Below, piece after piece: positions 45,479 to 58,277 of a stretch of DNA of 64,000 nt. This stretch comes from Adiantum capillus-veneris (taxonomy: Eukaryota > Streptophyta > Polypodiopsida > Polypodiales > Pteridaceae). Where the stretch lies: the NCBI GenBank assembly GCA_014529385.2, contig CM043958.1:125773817-125837816 (forward strand), in the 5' to 3' direction. The notes under the pieces were generated by a model. The model was not told the origin of the DNA. It made no database searches and saw nothing but the letters and a program-made list of their open reading frames with translations. Numbering within the stretch: position 1 is the stretch's first letter; the number at the start of each line of letters is the position of its first letter. The position numbers and the translations under genes are program-made.

Positions 45479-47623
45479 CTATACTAGGTAAACTGGGAAA
45501 ATCCCACTTCCTAGGTTTGACAACTTTCAAAATATCACGTATAAAGTAATGAGATTTTTTTCAAAGATGTTAATTTTCTTAAGGCATCATTCCAATTTAT
45601 GCATGTAGATTACACATTGAGAACAAAATTGGACATGAAATTTTGTGGTTTTAGTCAATTGAACCATTAAGATACTAGTGCATTCCAGTTATTATCGTTG
45701 TGCATGCCTTATTGTCCTACCTATGATTTATCTCAAGGTGAAGTTTCAAGGCCCACCACTTATCCAAGCTAAGTTCAAAATGAGTACCTAAACTTATTCA
45801 AGGTCCACCACTTGTCCAAGCTAGGACCCACATTGAGGAAAAAAACCTACTTTTCTATGACATTCAAACTCATCCCAGAAAAGTCCACTGCTAATCTAGG
45901 ATTTCTTCATTTGAGGCATGAAGCATACATAAAACATGTATCATATCATTGGTTGCATCATAAGAGTGTTGGTTTCATGGTGCACTTATTTAATTTAGGC
46001 TCCCTTGCGGGAATATAAATCCCACCACTTGTCTAAGCTAGGTTCCCTTAACCTATGGAGGAATACAAAGTCAACTTCTTGTCCAAGCTACACACAAAGT
46101 GATATGTTAAAATGAGTACCTATATATATTTCTAAGTTGTTCTCTATTGAAATAAATAAGGTTTCCATTGAGAAAAACCCCATACTCAAGACTAATGATC
46201 ACTTTCAATTTTTATGAATATAGCCAAAAGTTTGACCATTAACAAACAAAAGATTTGAATTTTATTTAAGATATCGCTTTCACCTTTATTTTTTAGATAT
46301 TTTGTGAGCTATTTCAAGACTGTCAATATCACATATGTTACATTCTAGAATACCATGCGATGCGCCATTGTATGCACATAGATGTATTTTTTGAACATGT
46401 TCATGAGGATAAGACATTTAGGTATTCAGCTACACTTATGTTAAGTCATCCTAATTTTATACATTTTATAACAAAGGGTTTTTAAACCCACCACTTGTCC
46501 ATTCTAAACTATTCAATCAATTTCATGTTACTTGTGTCAATGCTATTCTATGTGTATTTACAAGAAAAAAGCAGTTGCTTTAGAGAAAATTTCAATCTAT
46601 TTGCAATTATAATAAATGTAAATCTCTTGTGTTTATTACATTATTCTTATCATTAAACATATTTGGAAAACACAACTCTTAAGGACGAAGAATTAAAATA
46701 ATGTCAATAATGGATTTTATGAGTGATAAAGAGTTGCAATTTTGACATTATGTTTTAAATGAATGGGTTATGCTGCATATTTTTCAAAATTGTATGATTT
46801 AGATAAGAAATTTTTTATTTGTGCATAAATACATGCATATGAATTCCCATGCCAATATCACAACAACATGGGATATTCTTGTATGAATCTCCATGCTAAT
46901 ATGACAAACACATTGTTCAATGATTTTTTTTTTCAATGAGTATAAAAAAAGAGGTCTTCTATTCTTACAACTTATATTAAGTACAGAATAATATATACCA
47001 CCCATTGACCCAGCATAAGAAGTCGTACTCATGTTTTGAAGAAAAAAGGACGTTGTTCATGTCGTACTTGTGTCTTGAAGCAAAAAGGGTTCTCTTGACT
47101 AATACATTTATACATTGTAAACAAAAATACTGATCACATTCCAAACTAAAAATACAAAGAAAATTTTGTATCCTTAAATTAGAATTCACTCTATTAATAA
47201 AGAAGTCCCCTTTCACTAGGGTGAACTTTGTGGAAACACCCAAGTTACAACAAGGCCTAAATATTTATAGTGGATCCATTTACACAAGATATGAGCACAA
47301 TATTGGTAATTCTCTACTCAGAGCAACAAGAAAAGAGCACCCATAAGAAGGATGCACTCCATTAATAAAGAGTCCCCCAAATGTTAAGGTGCGCTCCATG
47401 TGAAACACATTAGATTGAACAGAAGTCCCCTTACAATAGGGTACACTTCAAGTAGAAAAACATAATGTGATAAATGATTGAATGAAAGATAAATGTACAA
47501 TCTATATTAACCTTGAATAAAAATTTACAATGAACCAGTTCTAATTGATATATGGTTTTGTGTACAATTGATATCTCTTTCACTACATTCTTGCCAAACA
47601 ACTTCAACATGTGACTCTCAACA
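45479..47623. other. Non-coding, scattered CCACCACTTGTCCAAGCTA repeats
   Basis: No gene recognised. Between 45752 and 46110, and near 46490, the motif CCACCACTTGTCCAAGCTA occurs about five times with changing spacing. It is the core of the minisatellite at 62640-63438. The rest is AT-rich; short frames have no family similarity that I can see. Confidence 0.55.
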
Positions 47624-48250
47624 CTATCTTCTTGACAAGTAGACATTCATGACATAAGTTGTCTCAGGATCCTCTACCTTGTTCACAATTGTATTGCAAG
47701 TATAACTCCTCTTGTTTCTTGCACACAACCATGGAGCTATTGTGCCTTCTAAGAAGCATTGAAGTTGTTCAGGTGTTTGTCTCCAAAGTTTTGGAAATAT
47801 GAGATAAGTTGCTGGCATATTCCACATCACTCTATATGGAGTATCATAAAAAATTAATGTGTTGCTAGCATGTAGATCCTCAAACATCCCCCAAACCGAA
47901 GTCAAATTCTTATGATAAACTCTTTTATATCCAATCATGATATTTGGATTTTGGCAATGCTTATTGCTCATAAACATCTTGAACTTTGAACAATGCGTAG
48001 GGAAGCACATCTCAACTATATGTTGAGCTTTGGTTAGGTTATAGAAACTCCATATCCAAGGTTCAAAATAATCAAAACAAAAATCCAAGAAATCTTATGC
48101 ATCACGGCGCACCACATGATAAACTTCATCTTTGTCATTGACAATTTGCATGTGCTCGGCCCATGATGGAACATTATCAACATGTTTCATTTCAACTGAA
48201 TGAAGTAGTAAACCCTCTATATCTAAGATAAGAACCTTCCATTGTTGCTT
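47624..48250 (-). pseudogene. FCP1-like phosphatase domain relic
   Basis: The minus strand from about 48245 reads QQWKVLILDIEGLLLHS, matching the first HAD motif but with DIEG in place of DxDGT. After a TAA near 48097 it continues as DFLDFCFDYFEPWIWSF (the FEVGIWSS region), then NLTSVWGMFEDLHASNTLIFYD and TPYRVMWNMPATYLIFP, the last motif in which DDSPYK has become YDTPYR. The domain order and spacing match FCP1/NIF phosphatases. Loss of catalytic Asp residues plus the stop means it cannot be an active phosphatase. It is related to 45050-45475 and 60454-61445 but on the opposite strand from the first. Confidence 0.65.
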
Positions 48251-48272
48251 CAATGTAAGTAATAACTGAGTA

Positions 48273-48295
48273 GGGGGGGGGGGGGGGGGGGGGGG
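48273..48295 (+). repeat. G23 homopolymer
   Basis: An uninterrupted run of about 23 G lies just upstream (in minus orientation) of the FCP1-like relic. Length may be affected by sequencing or assembly. It could form a G-quadruplex. Confidence 0.7.
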
Positions 48296-49084
48296 TTGAT
48301 GGCTTCAATGAGGCCCCATAAAAGGTTGAATAGAAAAATTTTCTCTTTCAAAATGAATTATTCCACTCTAAAAACAACATATTTCTTTCTTTTCACTCTG
48401 AAAAGAAACACAAAACATTTAGTTGATATTCATTTTTAAACCTTAAAACAAAATTGATGGTTTTAGCATTCAACATTTGATCACTATAGACATCCAAAAG
48501 AATCTTAAATTGGTATCACAATACTAAAAAACCATGTGATTATAAAAGTAGGACAATTTCTTAATACATAAGTAAACTTTAAATCCCTCCAAGTCAATTC
48601 ATACAATTGGTCTAAAAACCAATGGTGAAGTACAATTAGGTGACAATTGGTCTAAAAATCAATGGTTTAATATCAAGAAAAACACAAACATAGAGAATAA
48701 TCTTTGAGTGAATTATTTTTAGATTGCAAAGACACAAAATTTTGCAAAGTAATCCCTGGCTATTCTTAGAGGTTTCTTCTTTCATCTGAATGAAATGGTC
48801 CACAGATTCCCTATGAAATACTCCTTCAAAGAATACTCTGGATGAAATTTGCAAGAAACTATGATGAAGTGAGTGTTTGAATCACAATACAAATATCATT
48901 TGCAAAAGTATTTATTGAAAATTCAACATGATTTCTAGTGAGTAGTACCTTAGTGTTTGAGAAGATTATTCTCATTTAGTAGCTTCTTCATAAAAACCTT
49001 GGATGTTACAGTCTTCAATGATGGTGTGGCACAACCCAGCTTCCTTGCTAAGGATATTAATTGTGCTCCCATCATCATATCAAC
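48296..49084. other. Spacer left of chromovirus B
   Basis: No gene seen. ACAATTGGTCTAAAAACCAATGG is approximately repeated at 48603 and 48643. The rest is AT-rich. Confidence 0.45.
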
Positions 49085-51626
49085 TGTAACATTTAATGGT
49101 CTAAATACCTTGTAAATAGTGAAAAATAACTTAACAGATTGAGCATTTCATTAAGAGCAAGTTCCTAATGAGCATATAAGACTGCTTGGTCGAAGATAAC
49201 AACATTATCATAGCACCTAATTAGTTTGGCATAACAATGCTTAAAAGTGGGAGACAAATAAAAAATTTGACAACTATTGAGGATCGGATTTACATGGACT
49301 AGTCCCCCCTCCATTAGGCGTTTGTATTATAGCTTCTCCCATTAAGAGAGACTTTGTACAATACAATTATTTATGTTCCTTGGTAAAAAATCGTTGGTGC
49401 AATGAAGATGGAAGCTTCATGCACCAAACTTACATGTGATAACACATAACATCAATTCCCTCACGGTCTCAGACCCAAGACTTCACACACCTTTGAAGAT
49501 GGTGAGAGCTAGCGTGGTATGAGAGTAGATCTAGAGGAAGAAGGAGTATTCGTACAAGAAAGAAGTATTTTCTCACTTAATTACTCTTGTATCTTAGCTT
49601 AGCTTAGTAATTATATAATAGAGGAGAGAAGCATGGCATTGAAGCTTGGATCTTCGTTGGATTTGCATTCCATATCCAAGAGTTGTTGGTGTAGGCCTCC
49701 ATTCTCAAAACTTGGAGAAGAAGATGAGCTTTCCATTAAAGCTTGGAAAAGGAGATGACTTTCTTTCTCTACACATGAGTTGTGTGAGTGTGTGTGGACT
49801 AATGCCTTCACAAATCAACTCCCTCTCTCATCTTGGTTGACCCCTATTGCAATTTACTCATGCTCGCTTCCTATTGTCCCTTGAAAAGCTTAGCCATTAG
49901 CATTTGAGCAAGATTTTTATTCTTTCTGGCTTCCTATTGGCCTGTGAAAAGTTTAGCCAATAGCATTTGAGAGACCCAGTCAAGAGCCTTGTGACAAGTG
50001 TCCATCCTTTTTCCCTTTTGTAAAAGCTCAAATAATTAATTTAATTATCTAAATTCCTATTGGACATTTTAGTCTTTTGGCCCATAGGAATTCAGTAAAT
50101 TTATGGGCTGCTTAATTCTTATTGGACCTTTTGACTGTCCAATAGTATTTTAGAGAGACTAATTCTTATTGGTTGTCTTTTTAACACTAGTTTGGTACCA
50201 AAAAGGACACTTTAGTGTCTTTTTTTGTAGAATTTAAATAAAATGGTACATGAAATCTAGAATACATCTCAAGAAATGATTTTGCAAACCTATAAAATGT
50301 TATTCAAAGTACTCATAGAAATTATAATCCCTCACTTTTGATCATAACCTCAATAGTAACTACATTCATGAAAAGAACCTATGCAAAACATCATTCAATG
50401 TTTCATTAAAACTTGTACTCTAGCCTAATAAAAAAATGAGCTGGGTGCATGCAATAATCCGTGGTAACTACTTATATATGTGTTTGATATTTTTACAATT
50501 TTCATGTGAGGAAAAAATCCTTTGTGACTAGAATTAAATATGGAAATTCATGTCGGTCAAATATGCAATGTTCACAAATTCAATCAACAATCACAAAAAA
50601 AAATTAGTTCATCTAAATTTACAATGTCTTATGATGTATATATACTAGATCTATGACTCCATTACATACGGTGATAACTTTTAATGGTTATGCAAGCCAC
50701 ATTTGGTGATTTATGGCGTATCCAAAAAACTATGCATGTTGTAATTATGATTTTTTATTTATCAAATATAAGCCTTAAAATATAGTCCACTTTTGGATTT
50801 TTCCCTTTATCTCACTTATTTGTATACAAATACCTCATATGCACACAATTGGGAGATTTATATACACACTTTCATTAGTTTTTCATAGCAATGTTTTTTT
50901 TGCAAGAAATTATGCACTACAATTGTTTTAAAATGGGCTTAAATTACAAGATGCCTATGAGTTTGAACCCTTGAAAAATTCTTAGTTGATGGGTATTGAC
51001 CTATAGATACATTATACACCTTAGGTTTTGTCCCATAGCCTCATCATGTTAATGAAAGAGGCCTTTAAAGACCAAAATTTTCCTCTTTGTCAGCATTTTC
51101 ATGATTTTGGTTTTTTCATTATAACAAAAATCTAGTCCCATAACTAAGTTATGAAGCTCAATTTCTTGCTATAATAAGTTTTTTCCTATCCATACACCTT
51201 GAAATCTATGCAAAATCTTATTTTGATGAGAAGTTATATTCAATTTATGAAAATTTTGTTAAAACTACAGTAAATTTCTGTGATTTTTCATCTTAAAACT
51301 TATCTTCATAATCTTAATTTGGTATTAAATTTGGATATGTTCTTCACCTCATAGTTGACTTAAGATATGAACGTGACCTCTTAATGTTTTTTTTAGTTTC
51401 ACCAAATAATTATGATAAGTTGCTAGAAAAACAGGACACTTTAGTGTCTCAGGACATTTGAGTGTCCAATTACAGAACTAGTGTTACGCATTTATAAAAT
51501 AAGAAATTTAGCTTACACTAGTTGAGTCCTCATTGGTCCACCTCTCTTTCCATCGAATAGGACTCAGGCAAGAATTGGGGGTTTTCCTGCAGGCTTGACA
51601 TGTGTCCTATTTTCTTTGTGGAAAGT

Positions 51627-51678
<52 letters not shown>

Positions 51679-51771
51679 ATTCATAGTCTTATGTCATCTT
51701 CCTAGCTCGCCCCCTCCTTTGTCCTTTTGCTTGTTGTCATTTTGTTGACTACTTGAGTTAGCACTCTGACA
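49085..51771 (-). repeat. 3' LTR of chromovirus B, split by a TIR element
   Basis: On the minus strand it starts TGTCAGAGTGCTAAC at 51771 and ends TTAAATGTTACA at 49085. Without the 1301-bp insert at 50184-51484 it is about 1.38 kb. A (GT)24 tract lies at about 51628-51675, at the same relative place as in A. A purine-rich AAGACAGAGG lies just upstream. Confidence 0.8.
50184..51484. mobile_element. 1301-bp TIR element, ACACTAG family, copy 1
   Basis: It starts ACACTAGTTTGGTACC and ends GAACTAGTGT, flanked by TA on both sides. The other LTR of B has no such insert at the matching place (TTTTTTCAGCATTTAT), which proves an insertion. Just inside the ends are GGACACTTTAGTGTCC-type palindromes. 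There is no long reading frame, so it is non-autonomous. The TA duplication would suit the Tc1/mariner superfamily, but other TA-targeting families are possible. Confidence 0.85.
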
Positions 51772-52149
51772 TTACCTCTGTCTTGATATCATAGTCGTCC
51801 TCGACTATGAGCTAGAGAAGATAAACCCTAATCATTAGTCCGTTTGCTAGTGGGTAGAGGATCCCTATTTTACCCTACGAGATCGTTCCAGAATGGATGA
51901 CTAATCCATTTGGTCCTTGAGAGACTTAGCTTCCGCAAGCATGTCTGCTCATTGGTCCGTAGTATCAATCTTCCGTACTAGAGTGACAAGCTCTACTTGG
52001 TGTTTGGGAGATGTCGTCGCCACAAATATGATCCTAAGCATGCATACTTCTTAACATTTGCGCACAAAAAAAAAAAAGAGAGTCTTATAAGACAAAAACA
52101 TTGATCATTTAAAACATATTTACATTTCTTACTCTAGGGAATCATTGTA
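51772..52149 (-). other. 3' untranslated region of chromovirus B
   Basis: It matches the 3' region of A (for example the CTTATAAGACAAAAAC and GTCGAGGACGACTATGAT stretches on the minus strand) and has no coding sequence. Confidence 0.6.
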
Positions 52150-53345
52150 AGCATTGACAAGGTTTAGGTTATCCTTTAATTGTATGCCTTGCATCCATCT
52201 AGCATCTTCAAAAGGATAAATCTTAAACTTAATAAGATATCGCCGGATAATCTTACCGCCTCTCAATACCTTGTCTTCGTGTTGGACAATGGACTCGGGC
52301 TGCAGTACCTCTTCTTGGTCTTCAATCTCCGGTGGGTCTTGTATTGTTGCTTCTTGGGTGGCTCTCCTTGGTAAGGCTTTAACAGGATCACATGGAAAGC
52401 ATTGTCTATGAGCCAGTGGTTGGGAAGCTTGAGCTGATAAGCCATCTCATTGATTGGCTTAAGAATCTGAAAGGGTCCATAGTACCTTTTCGCTAGTTTA
52501 GCATAGTACTTTTGGTGTCCCGTAGGATTCTTGCCTGTCGTATGCCTTAACCGAGCCTTGGGAAATTTAAGCAAGACCCAATAATTTTCTTTAAAGGTCA
52601 GAGATCTTATGTGCTTGTTAGCAGCAACCTTTTTCCTTTGCTGTGAGATGGATATAGCATCTTTAATCTTTTCGAAAGATTCTTGTAGGTCACGGCTATA
52701 TTCATTTGCAGTGAAGATCTTCCCATGTACCTTAAGTAGCAGGGGACATTTTGATCTTCCTTCAATTACCTCAAAAGGTGCTTTTCCCATGGATGTATGT
52801 ATTGTGTTATTGTAAGCATACTCCACTAAAGGTAAGTATTTCTCCCATTGGGACCTTTGATCTACTTTAGTGACATAAGCTTTTAGTAGATCAATCACTA
52901 GGTTAGCTATCTCACTTTGGCTATCCGTTTGCGGGTGATAGGCCGAAGAGAAATTTAGCCTTGTACCTAAATTCTCAAAGATACCCTTCCAAAAATTGCT
53001 GGTCATTCTAGGATCTCTATCCGACACTATTGACATTGGCAAGCCGTGGTACTTAGAGATTTGTGATATAAAGAGGTTTGCATTTGATCTCGGGGGGTTC
53101 ACTATGTGTAAAACTACCATATCACGTGCGTTCAAGACATGTTTGTAAAACCCCTTTTATCTGTGAATTTTGTTAAGAATATAATGTACCCTTTTCTTTT
53201 AAAATCTGTAAGTTTTTTTCAAATTTGAAAAAATAATTCCCTTTTGTAGATATATTTCTGTAAGTTTCAAGAACTTTAAATACCATTCTATTGAACTCAT
53301 GTCATAGGTTACATTTTTATTAGGTGACCTACTCGGGCATTTGAT
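52150..53345 (-). pseudogene. Integrase C-terminal part and chromodomain of B
   Basis: The long minus frame (53135-52263) holds the integrase core MSIVSDRDPRMTSNFW and AYHPQTDSQSEIAN, then [18 protein letters not shown] and HNAF-type GPY/F sequence. The chromodomain (VLRGGKIIRRYLIKFKIY, EDARWM; about 52255-52160) is one base out of frame because of an indel near 52355, different from that in A. The integrase sequence upstream is separated by the MITE at 53089-53336, so the N-terminal residues of the long frame are MITE-derived. Confidence 0.8.
53089..53336. mobile_element. 248-bp MITE, CTCGGGG family, copy 2, with 9-bp TSD
   Basis: It begins CTCGGGGGGTTCACTA and ends ATTAGGTGACCTACTCGG in plus orientation. 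GCATTTGAT at 53080-53088 and 53337-53345 is a perfect 9-bp target duplication, and it separates integrase residues that are contiguous in A. Nine bases is typical of Mutator-type transposition. The terminal repeats are short and imperfect. Copy 1 is at 44112-44360. Confidence 0.85.
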
Positions 53346-53883
53346 GGGCCTTAATAGTCTTTTTGATAGGTATGAAATGTGCTTGTTTGCTGAACTTGTC
53401 TACTATTGTCCATATTCCTATATTCCCATGGATAGACTTAGGCAATCCAAAGATAAAATCCATGGATATGCTCTCCCAGGAGGCTGAATTAGGGATTGGC
53501 AAAGGTTGAAGCAAACCAAGTTGCTTCCCTCTATCAAACTTTGTCTTTTGGAAAACCACACATTTTGAAACATACTCTTGTATGTTCGCTTTCATGGTAA
53601 GGAAATAGAAGTACATTTCTATCCCTCTTAGGGTAGCTTGAATCCCTATATGCCCCACATATGGAGGAGCATGAGATTCATACATTACTTTCTCACGTAG
53701 TGAGTTAGTAACATATATCCTATTACCATAGAGAAGATAACCATCTTGTAGGGTAAATGGTTCCTCTTTCTTCCCTAGTGCAAGGGATGACATGACATCT
53801 TTAAAATTGAGATTGATAGAGTACTCATCTATCATAGAAAATAGATCATTGTGAGTTGCTATGGAAACCACATTCACTCTTGA
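53329..53883 (-). pseudogene. Integrase N-terminal part of B
   Basis: It reads NVVSIATHNDLFSMID, then the zinc domain HAPPYVGHIGIQATL and KCVVFQKTK, in which the last zinc-binding cysteine is phenylalanine, then SMDFIFGLPKSIHGN and DKFSKQAHFIP with the first catalytic Asp. The reading is cut by the MITE after KAHQM. It is preceded by a TGA where A has TGG (53884-53886). Confidence 0.85.
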
Positions 53884-55309
53884 TCATCTTGAGAGTGCAT
53901 TGGCTACTTGATTATGCTTGGCAGCAATGTGAGAAATATGAAAATGAAATTGCAAAAGGAAATTTTCCCACCCCAGTTGTTTGTCAAAGAGCTTGGTCTG
54001 CATCATGAAGTACTTGAGGCTTTGGTGATCTATCCGCAGAATGAAAGGAGTCCCCAATAAGTAGTGCTTCCACGTGTCTAAGGCATGTAGAACTGCGAGG
54101 AGTTCCTTTTCATATATACCTAGAGCTTGCTCAACGGGGTCGATCCTTCGACTTTGATAGGCTATGGCATGCCCTTCTTGGAGCAAAACAGCTCCAAGGC
54201 AATCACCACAAGCATCACATTGAGCCTCAAATGGCTTTGAGAGATTCAGTAGTTTAAGCACAAGTTGAGAGATAAGCTTCTCTTTAAGCTTTTCAAAATC
54301 AGTGCTCTCCTTGGTAGACCATGCATACTTAACGTTCTTTTTTGTTAGGTCATGCAATGGTCCTGTTATGAGTGAGAATTTTTCTATGAAGCATCTATAG
54401 TATGCACACATACCTATAAAGCTTCTTAATTCATGCAGATTCTTTGGGTTAGGCCATGCTTTTATTACTTCTAACTTTGACGGATCCATTTGGATGCCAT
54501 CTTTAGAGATAATATGACCTAAATATTGAATCTCTTGTAAGAAAATTTTTTTTGTCTTTTGATTTATGTAAAGCTTATTCTTTTGCAGAACTTGAAAAAT
54601 TACCTAGAGGTGTTGTTTGTGTTCGTCCAAGGAATTGGAATAGATGATTATATCATCAAAGAACACTCCAGTGTAACTGTGGTGAGGCCTAAAGAGCTTC
54701 TCCATCATGCGGTTGAATGTAGTTGGTGCATTGGTCAAGACAAAAGGCATGACAATGAGTTCATAGAGACCAAACGTAGTGCAAAATGCGGTCTTTACAA
54801 TATCTTGATCCACTATCCTTATTTGGTGATAGCCACTTTTTAGTTCAATCCTACTGAAGTAGGTGGATCCTTGTAGCTTATCAGATAGGTCTTCTACCCG
54901 CAGAATGGGAAACCTATTTTTGATAGTGATCGTATTTAGTGCTCTATAGTCGACACACATATGATATGTGCCATATTTCTTTTGCACTAATAAATGAACA
55001 AAATAGAGATGAGCTAGTCCTAACCATTCCTTTCTCAAGAAACTCATGCACTTGCCACATAATTTCCCTTTTTTGAGCTTGAGAGACTCGATAAGGAGGT
55101 TTATTAGGTGGTGAGCTTCCTGGAAGAAGTTCAATTGCATGGTCATCATCCCCTCCTTTTGGAGGCAATTCATTAGGGATGTTGTCAATAAAAACATATT
55201 GGAATTCATTAAGGAAATTAGATAATCCTAATTCTTTTTTATTCCCTTTATTTTTATTTGACAAAACATTAGGTTCATTTTGAGAGTCTTTTACAAATAT
55301 CATGTACAC
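53884..55309 (-). pseudogene. RT and RNase H of B
   Basis: Minus strand. RT motifs MCVDYRALNTITIKNRFPIL, SRIELKSGYHQIRI, MPFVLTNAPTTFN and FFDDIIIYS lie at about 54970-54630. The frame is broken by TAG at 54604-54606, where A has CAG. RNase H follows at 54489-53884 (FEAQCDACGDCLGAVL, YEKELLAVLHALD, LRIDHQSLKYFM, AAKHNQVANALSR). Frameshifts lie upstream at about 55200-54950. Highly similar to A, which allows codon-by-codon comparison of decay. Confidence 0.9.
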
Positions 55310-56010
55310 AGAAATAGAGCTCCTTTATTGACTTATCAAAAGCTTGCTTATGTACAAGAGGTATAGTGTATTTACCTTTTAGGGAACTTGATGTTGGCCA
55401 CCATGCAATCAAACCATGGTACCTCTAGGATTACATCCTCATGCTTAAGGGGAGAGATGAAGAGATCCTCTTTGTCCACATAGCTTTGGATATGAAGCCT
55501 CAACTTCCCAATGAAGGGAGTAACTGGGACTTATTCTCCCTTGAAAGCACCATCGGCTAGTAGGGTATTTCCCATCTCAAAGGCTTGGATGCCTAGCTTA
55601 GTGGCCAACTCCGTGGATATGAAATTGTGAGTAGATCCATTGTCGAAGAGAATAAAAGCATCATGTTCTCTTACCTTTCTCCAAGCATTCCATAGAGGAG
55701 ATCCTTTGTGATGAGCATCTTCTTCTTGAACTTCAACTATGGAAGCTCTAGGAGGTTCATTGCGTGTGTTCTTTTGTGGGAAATCACAATAAGCATGTCC
55801 TTGCTCCCCACATTTGAAACAACGGTTATCCTTGAGATAACACTCTAGCTCTTCAGGAGAGAGTCTATTTTTGCCTTTGTAGACTCCCTTCTCCTTAGCT
55901 TTGTTGTTGTTGAAGTTTACCTTACGAGACTTTTGGACATGTTTCTTTCCCTTATGCTCATTGAGGTCTTTGCTTTCCATGGGCTTAACACTAGAATGGT
56001 AACATGACAC
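55310..56010 (-). pseudogene. Gag C-terminus and protease of B
   Basis: Zinc knuckle CFKCGEQGHAYCDF keeps the histidine missing in A but has Phe for the last Cys. Protease LFDNGSTHNFIS has Asn where A has Pro. The frame stops at GAFKGE-stop, where A has GQEVSV. Sequence continues with decayed protease to about 55310. It is separated from the gag N-terminus by the insertion 55988-57330, with the first ORF codons belonging to the insert. Confidence 0.8.
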
Positions 56011-57330
56011 TTTTATGTCCTTGGAAACTTTTGTGTCTTGTTAAGTGACCATTTTGCTTGAATTATTTGAAGAGTATGAAAATGAATTTCTAGGTGCTAT
56101 ATATCCACAAAGTTGCCTTATGAGCTGAAAAAAACTTGACATTTTTTTTGGAGTATCGATCTCACCATTAACCTTACTCTTCCACAACATTTTTGAACCC
56201 TAAACTGTGTGAAAAATGGGTCCTGTTTTTGCCATTTTTTCAAATTTTGGCAACTATACCACTCTAAACTTCATGTTTGTGAGGTTTAGATGGCTAGAGG
56301 TTAGGCCTTCATAGTTCTCAACATGTTTGATGCTTGTAGGGAGAGCTTAGTGTTAAAATTGAAAGTTATGACCAACTTACAAGAATTGCATAATCCTGTT
56401 TTTTGGCCAAAATTAGCACTTTCATGATTTTTTTGGTGGCTTTCTTGATATCCAAATTCAATTTTGATTGTGTAACTGTAATGTATAACATAAAGCTAAT
56501 CTTCCTTGAGTTTTGGGAGACCTAATATGCTATATAGCATAGTATATGATGATGGTTGAGTTTTTTGATTGCTGAAGAATATGATACATTTTAGAGTAGC
56601 AAGTATAACTTTCTCAATATTGCTAGTTTCTTAGGCCAATTATGCGTATTTTGTAGGTAGTAACCATATCTAATCATAGACTACAAACTTGGCTAGATAT
56701 TGAGTATTTTCTATGGGTTTCTAGAGGTCATAATGCTAAACCCAATTTTTTCATGTTTGTTGTATTTAGCACTTTATCATTGCCCCCAAGGTTCCACTTA
56801 GTAAGAGATCCATTATACTTTGGACATGCTCCATGGGTCCTTTTGAATCCAAAGGCCCAAAGGGAACTAAGAAAACATCTATATAGTATCTGTATTGAGC
56901 GTGACTATAGAAACTTTGATGATAGGTCCGCAGAATGGCAAAAATGCAACTTTTTTGTGCCTATTCTTTTTGCCCAAAAAAAAATATTAATGAGGTAAAA
57001 GAAACCATATGTTTTGATCACCAACCCATTGAAGTTAACGGGGCATTTTATCTCATGTACTACAAAAATCCCCACTCTTATTTATATGCAATCAACCATA
57101 AGAAATTGTTGTTTTGGGCATAATGCACTGGTCCATCAACTTTGGAGGCTTGTAGTGACCAAGGGATGAGAAAACTTACAAGTTTCTAATTTTTTCCATA
57201 TGTAGTAGTTCTTGAACTATAAGCTCATGAAAGGATTTTTCAAAATGGGTGGATCTGCTATGGTTTTGGATTTTTTTCCCAAAACCCTGAAAGGACACTT
57301 TTATGTCCTGTTAGGTTACCATTCTAGTGT
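55988..57330. mobile_element. 1343-bp TIR element, ACACTAG family, copy 2
   Basis: It starts ACACTAGAATGGTAAC and ends GTTACCATTCTAGTGT, an inverted repeat of at least 16 bp, with TA on both sides. Inside each end lies GACACTTTTATGTCC, a near-palindrome like that in copy 1. It splits the gag of B, which is contiguous in A. The longest frames (56753-56998) have no recognisable domain. Non-autonomous. Confidence 0.85.
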
Positions 57331-58277
57331 TAAGATTTTTCTTAGCCCCTTGTTGGAATTAGATTCGTGAAGACACCATAGTATGGTGTATGATCGCTGA
57401 AATAGTGCGAGGCCTTTGGGAGTTGACATACTCCACCATATCTTCAGATAAACCCACACAAATTGTTGTTTTTGCTCTCCAGAATCTATCTTTTTGTAGA
57501 CAGTGGCTTTGAGATGTAAATTCCAAAACTTGTCTACTTATTTGTGAAGAGATTCGTAGGGAGAGAGCTTCAAGTTTCACCATTCGGAGAGCACTTTATC
57601 TTTGGAACCGCTAACCAACAACTTCTTCATAATGGAAGCTCTTAAAGCTTTCCATGTCCTTGGAGCTTCACCATTTGCTCGTAGGCTAGACCACCATTGC
57701 CTGGCGGACTTTTGGAGATGCATGACTACATGATGTATCTTAGAGGACTCCATGAAGCCCTCATCTCCAAAAGCCACATCAAATTGTTGAATAAAGGCCA
57801 AGACTTTGTCTGTAGCACCAAAGGTACCATCACAGGTAAGAAAAGAGATACTCTTTCCTCCCTCCTTGAACTGTTTGATCTTGGACAACCTCTTTGAAGC
57901 AGTATAGGATTTCCTATGGCCTCTCCTTTTGAGTTCTTTGGGAGCTTCACCATCACTTCCTTTCAAAGAGGAGGAGGATGATGAAGATGGAGAAGAGGGT
58001 GACCTCTTTCTCACCTTTTTCTTCTCATACTTCCTTTCTTCCTTCTTTGAATTATGGTGAGAAGGAATATGTGATGGTCTTCTCCATTTAGGGGGTGCTG
58101 GAGATTGTGGATGCGCAATTTATGTTGCACTTCACCTTAGAGGGATGGGTTTCCCATGTCTTGTTGAAGCCTAGTAACCAGATAGTTCAAAAGTATAGGG
58201 GCATCATTAGTAGCTTGATCATTAGCAAAATCAAAGCCATCAACATTAATCTCACTCTCTCTACTATTGTTAGCCAT
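57331..58277 (-). pseudogene. Gag N-terminal part of B
   Basis: ATG at 58277 begins MANNSRESEINVDGFDF, matching A. A TAA at 58137-58139 replaces CAA of A, and part of the Arg/Ser-rich region of A is missing. The capsid domain is intact over 58014-57577 (FLTCDGTFGATDKVLAFIQQ, ARQWWSSLRANGEAPRTW) and continues frame-shifted to about 57360 (MVEYVNSQRPRTISAIIH). Confidence 0.8.
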
